Shown piece by piece: positions 11,983 to 23,677 of a stretch of 64,000 nucleotides of DNA. Position numbers and translations under genes: made by a program. Source of the DNA: Cynocephalus volans (lineage: Eukaryota; Chordata; Mammalia; Dermoptera; Cynocephalidae); NCBI RefSeq assembly GCF_027409185.1, contig NC_084462.1:2294001-2358000 (forward strand). Reading direction: 5' to 3'. Numbering within the stretch: the stretch's first letter is position 1; the number at the start of each line of letters is the position of its first letter. The notes under the pieces were generated by a model. That model did no database searches. It worked only from the letters and a program-made list of their open reading frames with translations, and was not told the origin of the DNA.

Positions 11983-12155
11983 GGCTAGGGTTAGGTTTAC
12001 ATTAAGTGTAACTCCAAAGAATGGCTCCAAATGTGGTTCAGGATGGAGACCCAGGTACAATTAGCAGGAAAATAAGAAATGCTAGAAGACCACACAGCAG
12101 AGCATACTACAGAGGATGTTTGGAGTCAGGAGGTTGTGAATAATTTGGGGATTGC

Positions 12156-12331
12156 TTTTTTTTTTTTTTTTGTTAAAGGTGACCGGTAAGGGGATCTTAA
12201 CCCTTGACTTGGTGTTGTCAGCACCACGCTTTCCGAAGTGAACTAACCGGCCATCCCTATACAGGGATCCGAACCCGTGGCCTTGGTGTTATCAGCATCA
12301 CACTCTCCCAAGTGAGCCACAGGCCAGCCCC
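12156..12331 (-). mobile_element. CYN dimer SINE with TSD
   Basis: Poly-T, GTGACCGGTAAGGGGATC, two tRNA-like halves, ending CAGGCCAGCCC. TSD GGGATTGCTTTTT on both sides. Confidence 0.9.
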
Positions 12332-13510
12332 TGGGATTGCTTTTTTCCTTTGGGCTTTTTTGGTGTATTTCATGTTGTCTTCATTCAACATGTATTATTT
12401 TTGCAATAAAAGAAAAAATCCCAATTAAGGTTAGTTTGAGGCTACATGAGACCAGGTGCTCACAGTTAAGAGGGATAGGGCCGGGTCAGGCCTGACGCCA
12501 ATCTCCACTGGTAGAAATAAATGGCCTTTCCAGAATCATTCCTGATAATACTAAAGAGATTGGTGTTAGGGTTAAATTAGGAGTACAGATTAGAGTGGAA
12601 TGAGTCAGGAAAAAGTGGTTTGGATGAAGTTGTGTCCTCACTTTGTGCACAGGAGACAGGACAGGATGCATGGTGAGAACTGGTTTGGGATGGGGGGCAG
12701 GAGTGGAGACAGCAAAGGTAGGAGGACAGGACAGGACAGAGCCAGAGGAAGGAGTAGAGGGGAGGAAGGCTAAATCACGTATCTGCTTCAGTTGGTTTTG
12801 GGATATCCTGATTTTATAATGGAGTTTCTAGAAAACAAAGTTAATTCTCCTAGGTAAAAAATGTTCTTCAGGGGAAAAAACCCTACCCTATTTGGTTTAC
12901 TTCTAGAACCACAATGACAGTTCTAATGGGGTTTACTTCATGTTTGCAGCAGCCAGAGACCTGGCCCTAGCCCCGGCCGCACTGGGGGCCTCTGTGGCCC
13001 ATCAGGGCAGATAATACCCATGGTAGCCACACAGATGTGCTAAGGACGGGGCTACTACCTTACATAGATACATATTCTTTTCTGAGTCTGTCCAAAGACC
13101 CTGGGTGGACAGAATTAAAACTTTCACCAAGTCTCAGAGTGGGGCAAGGCCTGCCCAGGGGGTGCCCAGGGACCCAGGTGGAAGTCAGATGGTCCAGGCC
13201 TGGATGGGGGAAGGGGTGCAGAGGATGGAATTACCTGAGGCCCCCTTACCACAGAGACCCCCGGCCCCGTCTTTCTCCAGTTTTTTAAACACCCTTGGGC
13301 CCTGGAAGGGGACACTCACTGCATGGCTGGCTCTGGGGGGCTTTCTCAACACCCATGGCCTTTGTGGTTAGCATGAGACAGAAGTCATCGTTGGGCATGT
13401 GCAGAACCGGGGTGAGTGGTGGTGGCTTTGTCCTGGTGCCCTTGTTAGACCGGAGATGCCAGGGTCCTGGTGTGGGGTCAGAGTGGGTGGGAGGCTGTGG
13501 AGCGCAGCCC
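12332..13510. other. No gene seen
   Basis: NUP62-IL4I1 interval. Short ORFs only, no recognised repeat apart from possible decayed fragments. Confidence 0.5.
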
Positions 13511-13514
13511 CTCC

Positions 13515-14150
13515 TTTTTCAAGTGTTTTATTATGAAAACTTTCAAACATATATATAAAAAAAGAGAGAGACTAGGATGATGAACCCAAGTGAATTCATC
13601 AGCTCATATCATAGCCCTTGTTTCATTTATATTTTCTCCCTCCACCCTACTGGATTGTTTTAAAGCAAATCCCAGATATCATATTGTTTTGTAGGTAAAT
13701 ACTTCAGGATGTTTCTCTAAAACAGAGATCGACAAACTTTTTCTGTAAATATTTGAGGCATTGCAGTCCACACGGTCTCTGTCTCAACTCCTCAACTCTG
13801 CCCTCTAAGCAGCCAAACACAATATGTAAGTGAGTGGGATGGCTATGTTCCAGTTCCAATAAAACTTTGTTTACAAAAACAGAAGGTGGGGCTGTAGTTT
13901 GCCAACCTCTGCTCTAAAAGAACTTATCTTTAAAAATGAGAACTTATTTAAAAAAAATAAAACCACTCACCCAACTTCTTAGAGGGAAAAAAGAAAAAAC
14001 AAATGACCCCCCCCATACCAGTATCACATTTAAAAATGGCTATAATTCCTTAATATCACTAAATCAATGTTCACGTTTCCCAGATCATCTACAATTTTTT
14101 TTAACAGTTGGTTTGTTTGAGTCAAGATTCAAATCACAGCCCACACTGCA
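13515..14150 (+). repeat. Old L1M 3' region, interrupted by a hAT element
   Basis: ATTATGAAAACTTTCAAACAT at the start and AACAGTTGGTTTGTTTGAGTC near the end are hallmarks of old L1M/HAL1-type 3' regions. Confidence 0.6.
13723..13911 (-). mobile_element. hAT-Charlie MITE with exact 8-bp TSD
   Basis: TIRs CAGAGATCGACAAACT and AGTTTGCCAACCTCTG (about 14/16 complementary). TSD CTCTAAAA is exact at 13715-13722 and 13912-13919. Inner TCCAATAAAACTTTGTTTAC is typical of Charlie-type MER elements. Confidence 0.88.
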
Positions 14151-14603
14151 TTTCAGTGCTACTGAGTGTCTTTGTCAGTGTCACCTTCAGTTCTGTGGAT
14201 TTGAGGGTCTGGTGTGACCCCAAGGCACCAGGCTAGGCCCTTGCAAGGCAATGCACCCATCTGGCTCCTGCCATGGGGGAATCTTTGGCATTCATGGGGG
14301 TTGAACTGGATGGTGTCTGGAGGTGAGATGGAATGGGGGTGCCCAGGTGAGTCACTGTATTTGAAATGACTAGTACCAAGGTGTGTGGGAGCTGTGGTTG
14401 TGGTGCTGTGAGACAGGCATGGGGGCAACTGGGGTCACTTAAGCCTGGCTCTATGGCTGGCTGGTGTTCAAAAAGCAGACCTGGCTCCTGAGGTGGGGAA
14501 TTTTACTTCCTGGGATGTTTCTTGGAGCGCTACTGCCCTGAAAGTCTGAGGGCAGACTGTTAAAGTACCCAGATAATTTTGGGGTTCAGTGCATACTTGG
14601 GAA

Positions 14604-14960
14604 CAGTGGTGTGCTGGAGCTGGCTCATACCAGCTCACGAGACCCGATTGTTAAATTTTCAGGATTTTTTGGTTTTGCTTTGTTAAGCCATTCATTATTA
14701 AAACATAAATTACATTTATGACTAAATAAATTTTACTGAAAACAAAGACAATACTCAAAGCTCATCACTTCCTAACTATTTGACTACATTTTACACTATT
14801 ATATATGCTCTTGCTCTTGTGGCGAATTTATTGTCTCTTCCGAAATTTTCAGTGACTTCACATCAATAGCTTGCAATCAGTCATGGTGGGAATATTTACA
14901 CCATGGAAAATGGCATCTGCTATAAATCAGGGCTTTCTCCCATCTCGGAGCACACCACTG
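14604..14960. mobile_element. Non-autonomous hAT element, 357 bp, exact TSD
   Basis: Perfect 12-bp TIRs (CAGTGGTGTGCT ... AGCACACCACTG) bounded by the exact 8-bp TSD CTTGGGAA (14596-14603, 14961-14968). A/T-rich interior, no ORF. Subfamily not recognised. Confidence 0.85.
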
Positions 14961-14968
14961 CTTGGGAA

Positions 14969-16200
14969 TCATTTGTTTGAACCTTCCATAGGAGATCAAG
15001 GCTGTCCTCTCTAGCTGTTACAAAAAATCTGAACTCTTTGATGCCAAGCTGTGCCCAATGGGGCAGGAGAACCATCCTGGGGAAAGGGCTGGGCTATGAG
15101 GTAAGCAGTTATTTGAGGGTTCCTCTGAGATGAAAAGAAAGCCATAACTGTACATCTAATTGCCACTCTTATCCCTAAACAGGGAAAAGAAATGCAATAA
15201 GAGCTTACTGTGGAGAGATTCACCTTTAAAACCCTCTGATTCCAAATTTAGTCACCACATTTGTTGTCTTCATATTACTTAATGAAGAGGAATTTAAGTA
15301 GAGGCCATTTGTATGGACTGGCAAGGAAGTGCATCTGTTTTCTTCCTGGAAAGGGAAACTGCAGTTAAAAAGGAGCCATCATCTCCAGGGTGGCACCCAG
15401 TCAGCTGCTCATCCTTTTGCAATCTTGGAAACCCCTCCCTGCCTCCCCCAGGAAGCGTGTTGGAGCCATTTCTCACATGGTTCCAGACCACTGTAGCCAT
15501 CCCTCCTGCACGGGGATCCTCCTGTTTTATTGTAATCGCTTATGTTCTTCAAAGTGGGGTGCCCAGCATTCCTCAGGATGTGGAAAAAAATATTAGAACT
15601 TTAAATTGTCTTTTAAAAAATACACAAAAGCAAGCTTTCTTATGCTTAATATTCAAAATAAAATAATGGGAATACACATACATTAAAAATGTATGCCCCC
15701 CAATTTTTTTCTTATGATTGTGTGGCCCCTGCCAACTACCTCCTTGTGGGCAGAGAAACATTGCTCCATTTTCCTAACTACAATGCCAGATCAGAATCTG
15801 GTGTGAAGTGGGTGTGAAATGGATGTTGAAATAAACAATGAAAAAAAAAAAAAAAAAGATACTGAATAAATGTAGGTAAAACATAAATTACATTCTACTT
15901 TCTGGGGGAACTTGATGCCTCCCTTTGGGCAGAGGGGTCAGATATGGGTCAAGGCTCATGGACTCCTGAAATAGGCCACCGTTGTAGGGGGAAGAGCTTT
16001 CAGAGAGAAGCAACTAGGGTAGTAAGGGTCATTCTCCTCTAGTTTGTTCCCTTTCCTCTCCTGTGGCTTCTGCTTAGACAAAACTCTTGTCCCTTGAAGC
16101 CCAAGATGGTCCTAGGAAATAGTAATCACTCATGATCATGACTTTGGCTTTTAGAAACAGGGCCATAAATCTCTAAAATGTATGGAACAGCTTGGTGTAT
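14969..16200. other. No gene seen
   Basis: Holds an A17 run at 15841-15857. No exon or named repeat that I can support. Confidence 0.5.
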
Positions 16201-16202
16201 GC

Positions 16203-16705
16203 TGTAGATTGAATTGTGTCCCCCAAAGTTCATATATGAGAAGCTAAATTTCCTCTGTGACAGTGTTGAGGGTGGGAAATCCAATTATGGTGATTGAGAA
16301 AGGTGGAGTCTTGAAGAGGTGATTAAATTGTAGGACCATACTGTAGTGAATGGATTAAGAGTGGTGGTCAGGGGTGTGGTTCTGAAGGCTTTATTTTATT
16401 TTATTTTTTTTTTAGGATCCGAACCCGTGGCCTTGGTGTTAGCAGCACCGCACTCTACCGAGTGAGCCACGGGCCGGCCCCTGAAGGCTTTAAAGAGTGA
16501 AGGAAACTAGTCTCTTTCTCTGCTCTGCCATTTCTGCCATGTGAGACCCCTGGGCCACTGTTGCCACCACCAAGACCCTCAACAGATGTGTTCCCTGCAC
16601 TGTGGACTGCCCAGCCTCTGAAAGTGTAAGCAATAAATTTAACATTTTTACAAATTACGTAGTTCCGTGTATTTTGTTATAAGCAACAGAAATGGACTAA
16701 TACAG
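16203..16705 (+). mobile_element. MaLR (MST/MLT1-type) LTR, split by a SINE
   Basis: GATTGAATTGTGTCCCCCAA at the start, TGAAGAGGTGATTAAATTG, AGCAATAAATTTAAC and GTATTTTGTTATAAGCAACA near the 3' end. Confidence 0.75.
16394..16480 (-). mobile_element. Truncated CYN SINE (one half) with TSD
   Basis: GGATCCGAACCCGTGGCC to GCCACGGGCCGGCCC. TSD CTGAAGGCTTTA exact at 16382-16393 and 16481-16492. Confidence 0.88.
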
Positions 16706-17434
16706 TATGGAAAAGGCCAAGAGAGGCTGAAGGGCCAGACTTTCCATACCCCAGCAGGAGTGAGACCTAAGTGCTTGGTATCGTTCAAGGGAAGCTGGAG
16801 GGCGGAAGCAGAATGTTGGGCCAGTATCTGGAAATCACCCAATACAGATCGCATCCTAGATTTACCTGGTTTTCAGCTGATAAAATTCCTTAGTAAACAC
16901 ACAGGGTAACCACACAGAACACCCCCCATCACAGGCTCACCCATGCACTCCTCTTCCACCGTCGGCACCCTCACTTTCTCCCAGAGGAAACCTTAACTTG
17001 AATTTATGTATTACCTCTCATCAAACAAGAGCTGTTTCATCACATACTGTTTCATCACTAAAAGAGTACTGTTTAGTTTAGCTTACTGATGTATGTTTCA
17101 GACAAATGGCATCCCACTTGATAGTCTTCTGGAACCTGGTCTTTTTACTCAACCTTCACCTTTTAGCATTTATCCATGTTAACATCAGCTTTTTTCTTTC
17201 AAATATATTTTATTTAGGAAACCAACATACAGTCATAAGTATTTTAGAGAATGCAGCGAAGTGTAGAAAACAGTTAAGACACAACTGCCTGCTTCTGCCT
17301 TCTAGACAAACTGGATCTTACTGAGTTAACTTTGGTGTTGGGATGCTAAGAACTAACTGTGGCCACCATTGGCAACTGTGGCCATGTCAGCAAGTGTTTT
17401 TGTGGACTAACATGCCAGGCTTCATCTTTGTTGT

Positions 17435-17690
17435 TCGTTAATTCAACATGTGACAAGGATTCTGCTGGGGACACAAAGAGGGGACAACAATCAGTCCCTG
17501 CCCACAGGAGCTTGCAGTCTAATGGTTAGACAGAGAAGCAAACAGTTGAGACAATACAGCATAGTAAGTGTTATAAAAGATGCAAGTTCAGTGTCCTATG
17601 GGGACCCAGAAGATGGCCACCTGTCCCAGGTTTGGGCAGGTAAAAAGACTTCCTGGAGGTGAGACCTGGAGGATGAGTGGGTATGTTAGT
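17435..17690 (-). repeat. L2 LINE fragment
   Basis: TTCAACATGTGACAAGGATT, CAGTCCCTGCCCACAGGAGC and TAGTAAGTGTTATAAAAGATG follow reverse L2 order. Lies just past the NUP62 3' end. Confidence 0.6.
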
Positions 17691-17795
17691 CAGGCAAAGG
17701 GAAGACTTCTTGGTTCCAGTCTTACTCTTTTTTCAATACCTGTTCAGATCCCTCAGCTGACCATTGTCCTTTGAAATTCTCTCTCCCATTGTCTA

Positions 17796-17801
17796 TTTAT
17801 T
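17796..17801 (-). terminator. Candidate NUP62 poly(A) signal AATAAA
   Basis: Minus-strand AATAAA about 500 bp past the NUP62 stop, a length that suits a single 3' UTR running 18298 to about 17780. Another AATAAA near 17210 could be used instead. Confidence 0.4.
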
Positions 17802-18298
17802 CACAACGCACTTCATCTTGGTGGTTAGTTTTCATGAGTACACATCTTTACTCCAAAACTAGGCTGTTGTCTTCTCTGAGGTTGGAGATTCTTTTAACCT
17901 TAGTATTTTTTCACTGCACCTACAACTATGCATGGACAGAGTGGCTGCCCAACCAACTGTGGCTGGGAAATAGATTTTTCTTAGGTGAACCAGCACTTCT
18001 CCATCACTTGGCTGGAGTGAGGATAAGGTGGGTAGTTGTAGTAGGTGAAAAGAAGCCAAAGATATGCAAACGAAACATACAGAAATACAACCTACACAGG
18101 TTGCTGCCTGGACCAGAGGGCTCAGAATACTTGCTATTTTCTAGTGGAAAAAGTCAAACAGAACAATTCTCTGAACAGCACAATCATTTGAAAGAAAGAA
18201 AGAAGCTAACAAGTATCTCATTGTAACTAAAAACTAGGCAACACGGCACATTCCCCCACACTAAACACCCTTGACATCTGTGGGCCCTGAAGAGCCAT

Positions 18299-19855
18299 TC
18301 AGTCAAATGTGATCCGGAAGCTGCGCTCCTGCTCCTTGCGACGCCCCTCGCACACCTTGGTCACCTCCTCCACTTTCCTCTGTAGCAGTGCTGAGTTCTG
18401 GTCGATCCACTGCAATGAGTCCATGTGCGCATTGAGGATCTTGCAGATCTGCTGCAGTGGGTCGCTGGTGTCAGCAGGGCCTCCAGACGTGTTCAGGTGC
18501 TCGATGATGTCCTTGAGGTCCTGGGCCATGCGCTTCAGCTGCGCGTCAATGTTCTCAGCCAGCTTGTAGGTTTTCTCGCGCTCCTCGTCAGCATGCTGCA
18601 GGTAGATGGTCCCACTCTGCTCCTTGACTGACTCCTCCAGTGGGCTCAGCAGGTCTTCCAGCTCCTTCTGCTGGGACAGAATGAAGTCAAGCTCTTGGTC
18701 CAGTCTCTTCTGGTCCAGCTTCACCTTCTCTACCTCACGGTGTAAGCTGGTGATTTTCTCTCCATTCTCAATCAGTGTGCGGTCCCAAGCATTGACCTGG
18801 GTGGCTTGCTGGAGAAAGTGCCGCTCCTGGTCTTCCAGCTCCAGGCTCCACTTGTTGATCAAGCTCTCTAGCTGTGCATAGGTCATCGCGGGACTGGTGG
18901 CTACCCCAGTGGCTGCACTGGAGCCAGGTGGAGCAGTCACAGTGGCTGCTGGGTTGCTGGAGATCCCAGCTGGCACCAGTGGTTTTAGGTTCAAGGCAAA
19001 GCCGGTAGTGGCGGCGGTGGTGGTGGTGGTGGTGGATGTTGCTGTGGAGGTGCCAGAAGCTGTTCCAGGGGCCTTTAAGCTGAAGCCTAGTGTCCCAGCC
19101 CCAGGAGCTCCAGCTGTGGTTGCTGGGGCACCAAGGGTGAGGCTGGAGGCAGTGGATGAGATTGGTGCAGTTGCTATAGAGGCAAAGAGGGTGGGCCCAG
19201 CACTGGTGGTGGCTGAAGTGGGTGCAGGAGCAGCTGGCTGTGTGGCCCCTGCTCCAGTGGCTGCTGGCGTTGTCGGAGTGAAGGGTAATCCGGCAAGTGC
19301 TGTGGGCTGGGCTGAATTCCCCACCAAGCCAATGGTGAAACCAGAGGTCCCAGTCTGGGACGTGCTTCCACCAGTGAATGAAAACCCTCCAGATGTGGTG
19401 GATGGAGCAGCAGAGGTGGTGGAGGAGCCGAACACAAAGCTGGTTGGTGCTGCTCCCTGGCTGGAGGTGACAGTGCTCGATATGGCATTGGTGAGGGTGC
19501 TGCTGCCGAGTCCAAAGCCACTGGGGTTTGCTATGGCCGAGGTAGCAGCTGTGTTGCTCAAGTTTAGCTTTGGAGCATTGATCCCTAAGGAAAATCCAGT
19601 TCCTCCTGAAGCAGGAGTGGTTGTTCCAAAATTAAATCCTGGAGTCTGTGTTGCTGGAGCTTGGGTGGTGAGTGAGAACAGGCTGGCAGAGGGGGTACTT
19701 GCAGCTGGTTGGGAGGGAGTCCCAAAATTAAACCCTCCAGTGCCAGAAGTGGAGAAAGAAAACCCTGTTGCGGGTGTGGTTGTTGCTGTCTTTGCAGTGC
19801 CAAATGTGAATCCGCCTGTAGGGGCCCCCGTGCCTCCAAAATTAAACCCGCTCAT
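18299..19855 (-). CDS. NUP62: NUP62, FG nucleoporin p62, intronless coding exon
   Basis: Central-channel nucleoporin that pairs with NUP54 and NUP58 and binds importin-beta/NTF2 through its FG repeats. It has 518 residues (human 522) in one exon. Residues 1-323 are Gly/Ser/Thr/Ala/Pro-rich with repeated FG-type motifs (GFNFG, GFTFG, GFSFS, GFSLG, GFGLG, FVFG, GFSFT). Residues 324-518, starting MTYAQLESLINKW, form the alpha-helical coiled-coil region, nearly identical to human and ending SFRITFD. The ATG is followed by SGFNFGGTGAP as in human. The exon probably begins at 19912 after a TTGCAG acceptor, so 56 bp of 5' UTR precede the start and the rest of the 5' UTR lies upstream, expected near 42.6-43 kb. 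No frame damage, so this is the true gene and not a retrocopy: synteny with IL4I1 and ATF5 is kept, and human NUP62 also has an uninterrupted coding exon. Confidence 0.96.
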   Translation of the reverse strand: MSGFNFGGTGAPTGGFTFGTAKTATTTPATGFSFSTSGTGGFNFGTPSQPAASTPSASLFSLTTQAPATQTPGFNFGTTTPASGGTGFSLGINAPKLNLSNTAATSAIANPSGFGLGSSTLTNAISSTVTSSQGAAPTSFVFGSSTTSAAPSTTSGGFSFTGGSTSQTGTSGFTIGLVGNSAQPTALAGLPFTPTTPAATGAGATQPAAPAPTSATTSAGPTLFASIATAPISSTASSLTLGAPATTAGAPGAGTLGFSLKAPGTASGTSTATSTTTTTTAATTGFALNLKPLVPAGISSNPAATVTAPPGSSAATGVATSPAMTYAQLESLINKWSLELEDQERHFLQQATQVNAWDRTLIENGEKITSLHREVEKVKLDQKRLDQELDFILSQQKELEDLLSPLEESVKEQSGTIYLQHADEEREKTYKLAENIDAQLKRMAQDLKDIIEHLNTSGGPADTSDPLQQICKILNAHMDSLQWIDQNSALLQRKVEEVTKVCEGRRKEQERSFRITFD

Positions 19856-19959
19856 AGCTCCAGACTCCAGTGGCAGCAGCTACTTCAGCTCCCAAAGCAA
19901 ATCCGCCAGCGTCTGCAACCTTGGGAAGATTTTTAAAGCAGAGGAAGTGACATGATCAG

Positions 19960-20940
19960 ATAGCAGTTTTGGTAAGGCAACCCTAGTAGCATGATGGAGC
20001 ACCTGTGGTTTGGAGGGTGACTGGCAGGACTGGACAATTATAACATGGGGCAACCCTTCCTCTTCCATGTAACCTAAACCAGGCTCTGCTAAACGAGGAA
20101 AGAAGGATCCAGATGCATGAGTCCAAGCCCCAAGGGTCAGATGCTAGGAGCTGGGTGTGCTCTGGGTGTGCATGGCTGCACAGCGGGAGCCTTCCACTGC
20201 TATAAGAGAGGAGGGAGAACAGGACCCTGAACTCATCTTAGACTCTGCGGAGGGGATTAGATTTGAGATGCTTGCAGTGAGTGGGACTTGAAGGACAAAA
20301 AATAACACCTGAAGGACTTGCTCCCTGGAGTGGAACCTGTGAGGTTCTCCTGTTGCCCTCAAGCAGGGTATGTATGCTGACCCCCCTCATGCCGTCCCAA
20401 GTGCCACTTTGGATCTCATCAAGAGAAGACTAGCCCCAGACACCTTGGCTATACAGGAGGGCCCTGGCTGAAGGCCCATCCAGGTACACACCCTCGCCAT
20501 TCAGGGCATGCTGGAGTGTCCCCCTCCTAACTCAGGGGTGGGCATGAGACCCAAGTGCCCAGAGCAGTAGATCTCCCTGACTGCAACAATTGGTTCAAGG
20601 ATAAATTGATACCCAAGTCAGCCAATCAGAGTCCTTCCCAAGGATTTTCCTCCAGGCCCAAGAGATGGTGGCTTCCTTCATCTGCAGGTGCAGTGCAAAG
20701 AGGGTGCACACCTGGCCCCTCCCCTGGGCATCTGCTCAGCCATCTGCAATGGGAGACAATAAGCTACAGGGTGGGGGGCACAAACAGGGATAAAGAGCAC
20801 CCCACCAGTAGCTCCATGGCCAGCACATCCCTGTTCAGTTTAAACTGACTAGACTGCTGTGACTTTTAACTGAAAAAGCCCCAGGCAGTGCCATTATCAG
20901 CTTGAAAGTTGAAGGCAGACACTCTACCTCTCATAACCAC
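19960..20940. other. Proximal NUP62 intron, no gene seen
   Basis: Unique-looking DNA directly upstream of the NUP62 coding exon. No second exon with a convincing donor was found. Confidence 0.4.
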
Positions 20941-20954
20941 CCAGAGGCAAGATT

Positions 20955-21150
20955 ATTTTTTTTGTTTGTTTTTGTTTTTTTGTTTTTTGTTTTTAAAAGA
21001 TGACCGGTAAGGGGATCTTAACCCTTGACTTGGTGTTGTCAGCACCACGCTCAGCCAGTGAGCGAACCAGCCATCCCTATATAGGGATCCGAACCCGTGG
21101 CCTTGGTGTTATCAGCACCATGCTCTTCCGAGTGAGCCACGGGCTGGCCC
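20955..21150 (-). mobile_element. CYN dimer, first part of a three-unit insertion
   Basis: Poly-T/GTTTT head, GATGACCGGTAAGGGGATC, two halves, ends CACGGGCTGGCCC. Shares outer TSD CCAGAGGCAAGATT (20941-20954, 21251-21264) with the monomer that follows. Confidence 0.88.
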
Positions 21151-21250
21151 TATTTTTTTTTTTGTTTGTTTGTTTTTGGTGGCTGGCTGGTAAGAGGACC
21201 AAACCCTTGACAAGGCCATGCTCCAACCAACTGAGCTAACCGGCCAGCCC
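21151..21250 (-). mobile_element. tRNA-Ile SINE monomer joined to the dimer
   Basis: TTTGGTGGCTGGCTGGTAAG to GCTAACCGGCCAGCCC. No TSD separates it from the dimer on its left; the outer TSD flanks the pair. Confidence 0.85.
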
Positions 21251-21983
21251 CCAGAGGCAAGATTCTTCTCCACATATCAGAGATGAGAAAATGGGCTCAG
21301 AGGACTATGTGTGGCCATTTATTCAAGGTTCTCAGTTAGCAAGTGGTGAACCAGAAGTGAAGCCCAGGCTGTGGGCCTGCTGGAAGCACCGACTTCTTCA
21401 TGAGCCTCCTTGCCCAGTGTGCAGACCAGATAACAGGGAATTTCCCTACATCCAATTAGGGGATCAATTACATATCAGATAGAAGGGCAGACGGTTTGCA
21501 CTATCCCACCAATACACATGTAATGGAGGAGTTGATGACAGAGACTGAAGCCGAATGCAAACTTACTAGTGCAGTGTGATCTCAGCTGTGGGAAAACAGC
21601 ACGATTCTGAAGAGAGAGGGTTGGGAAGAGATACACCCAGAGGCAGACAGGGGCTGTCTTGTGGTAGGACTACACATGGACCATCTTTCTAATTTGCAGT
21701 AGTTTCCAAATGTTCTCTCTATACAGTGGAGAAACATAATTGATGGGCTCATTATGACTGTGGCCAGGAGGTAAGCAGAGAGGTGCATTTTCACATTGGG
21801 GACAGTCTCTGGAAGCTGGTGGGGAAAGAAGTGAAGGGAGCCCAGGAGGTGCTGTGAATGCTCAGCTGTGAAGTTCTCATGAAAAAGACCTGGGTTGTGG
21901 CTGACCTCAAGTACAGTACGAATTCATGGTCTGCTGCCCCACTCAGTGGGTCCTCAGGCTGCGTGACAAAAAGTGGCAATTCT

Positions 21984-22155
21984 TTTTTTTTTTTTTTAAA
22001 GATGACTGGTAAGGGGATCTTAACCCTTGACTTGGTGTTGTCAGCACCACGCTCTCCCAAGTGAGCTAACCGGCCATCCCTATATAGGGATCCAAACCTG
22101 GGGCCTTGATGTTATCAGCACCACGCTCTCCCGAGTGAGCCATGGGCCAGCCCCC
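21984..22155 (-). mobile_element. CYN dimer SINE with TSD
   Basis: Ends GCCATGGGCCAGCCCCC. TSD AAAAGTGGCAATTCT / AAAAGCGGCAATTCT (one mismatch). Confidence 0.9.
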
Positions 22156-22549
22156 AAAAGCGGCAATTCTAATGTAGAGATGTCTGGGCGGCTCTGTGTG
22201 GCCAGCACTATGCTACACACTTTCCTCATCCAGACCCTCAGCTAACTTCACCACTGTCCTGGGAGAAAGGATTATGGCCCTGGTGTGCAGATGTGAGAAG
22301 AGGCTCCAGTGGAAATAAATTGTCAGTTCTCACCCCACAGTGGACCATGAACCACGAGCCCTTCTTTACTTCCATTCCACCATATGTATCCTGCTCTGGG
22401 GCATGGCCACTATTCTGTTCCCCAGTTTCCACCCAGCACCCTCAGATTCTTATTTTCCTTTCATCCAAAGTAGATGAGGCAGGCTCAGCTGAAAGATTCC
22501 TCCCTGTTTTCAGGCATGAAGTCAGTCTCCAGACATAAGGAAAAGACTT

Positions 22550-22690
22550 GGGGTCTTTTCTTACCACTTACTAGCTGTAGGTCCTTAGGCAAGTTACTCC
22601 TGAGCCTCTCTATGCCTGTTTCCCCATCTGTAACAATCCCTGTCCACTGTGAAGAATAAACAAGGTCACAAATGAGAAGCCAAGTGCTTG
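22550..22690 (+). repeat. MIR element
   Basis: CTTACTAGCTGTAGGTCCTTAGGCAAGTTACT then TGTTTCCCCATCTGTAACA. Confidence 0.75.
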
Positions 22691-22955
22691 GCCCAGAGAA
22701 GTATCCACAAGTCTGTTTCCTCTTCCCTCTCCCAGCCAGTTTTTATTTCTCATTGTATTCACACGGAATTCTCTCCTAGCTTGAGTCAGAGAAAATCTAT
22801 TGCAGCTGCCCCCACTTCTTCTCCTGTGTCCTTCAGCCTTCCTCATAGACCCCTGATTTTTTTCAGTATCATTCTCCTCCTCCTCCTCCACGCAACCATG
22901 TGCTTCTGCGGAGATGACTCCAGGGCCACCTGCACTGACTCTGCCTGGTCTAGGC

Positions 22956-23095
22956 CAGTGGATCTCAACTGGCTGGCTATTAGCACCTGGGAGCACTCAA
23001 AATGTACAATGCTGCCAGATCAATGAAGTCAGTTTCTCCTGGGGCAGGATCTTGGCCTTGGCATTTTCAAAGCTCTCTGGGGGCTTCTGAGAAAA
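22956..23095 (+). mobile_element. hAT-Charlie MITE fragment (MER5/MER20-like)
   Basis: CAGTGGATCTCAACTGGCTG at the 5' end and a GGCATTTTCAAAGCTCTCTG inner block. The 3' TIR is lost. Confidence 0.5.
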
Positions 23096-23504
23096 GCCTC
23101 TTCACTTTCAGGAGGCCATGGCAAGTATCTGAGCCCCCATAAGCACTGGGGCCCTGCCCTGCATCCAGATCTCTTCCTGTGCAACAGAACACACCTCTCC
23201 ACTGTGCAGCCACCTCGAGCTAGGTTTATTATTAGCAGCTAAAGGCATCCGAACAGTTACACCTACTCAGTTTTCAAGACCTCACTTTGAGAGAGCTTTT
23301 GCTATTAATAAGTTACAGCTAAAATTTTCCAGAAGAGAATTTATAAAAAGTTCTTTGAAACTATTAATTACAAGAAAAACAATCTTCTGTGGGGCTTGTC
23401 TGATTTAATGGTTCACCACTTATTAAATGCCTCATCAGTTCCCGACACCTCAGGTGCCAGGGATCTATTCATAATGGCGAATACATACTGATCCAGCCCT
23501 GTTC

Positions 23505-23677
23505 ATTTAAAAAAAAAAAAAAAAAAGATGACCAGTAGGGGGATCTTAATCCTTGACTTGGTGTTATCAGCATCACGCTCTCCCAAGTGGGCGAACCGGC
23601 CATCCCTATATGGGATCTGAACCCATGACCTTGGTGTTACCAGCACCACACTCTCCTGAGTGAACCATGGGCCGGCC
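23505..23677 (-). mobile_element. CYN dimer SINE with TSD
   Basis: (Rev) tail, GATGACCAGTAGGGGGATC, ends GGGCCGGCC. TSD CCAGCCCTGTTC on both sides. Confidence 0.9.

Noticed and set aside
18897-19955. 352-residue plus-strand ORF opposite NUP62
   Set aside because: Antisense shadow of the Gly/Ser/Thr/Ala-rich FG region; repetitive Val/Ala/Pro composition and no conserved domain. The NUP62 frame matches human closely.
20144-20362. 72-residue minus-strand ORF upstream of the NUP62 coding exon as an extra exon
   Set aside because: No homology, and the NUP62 5' UTR is non-coding in known mammals.
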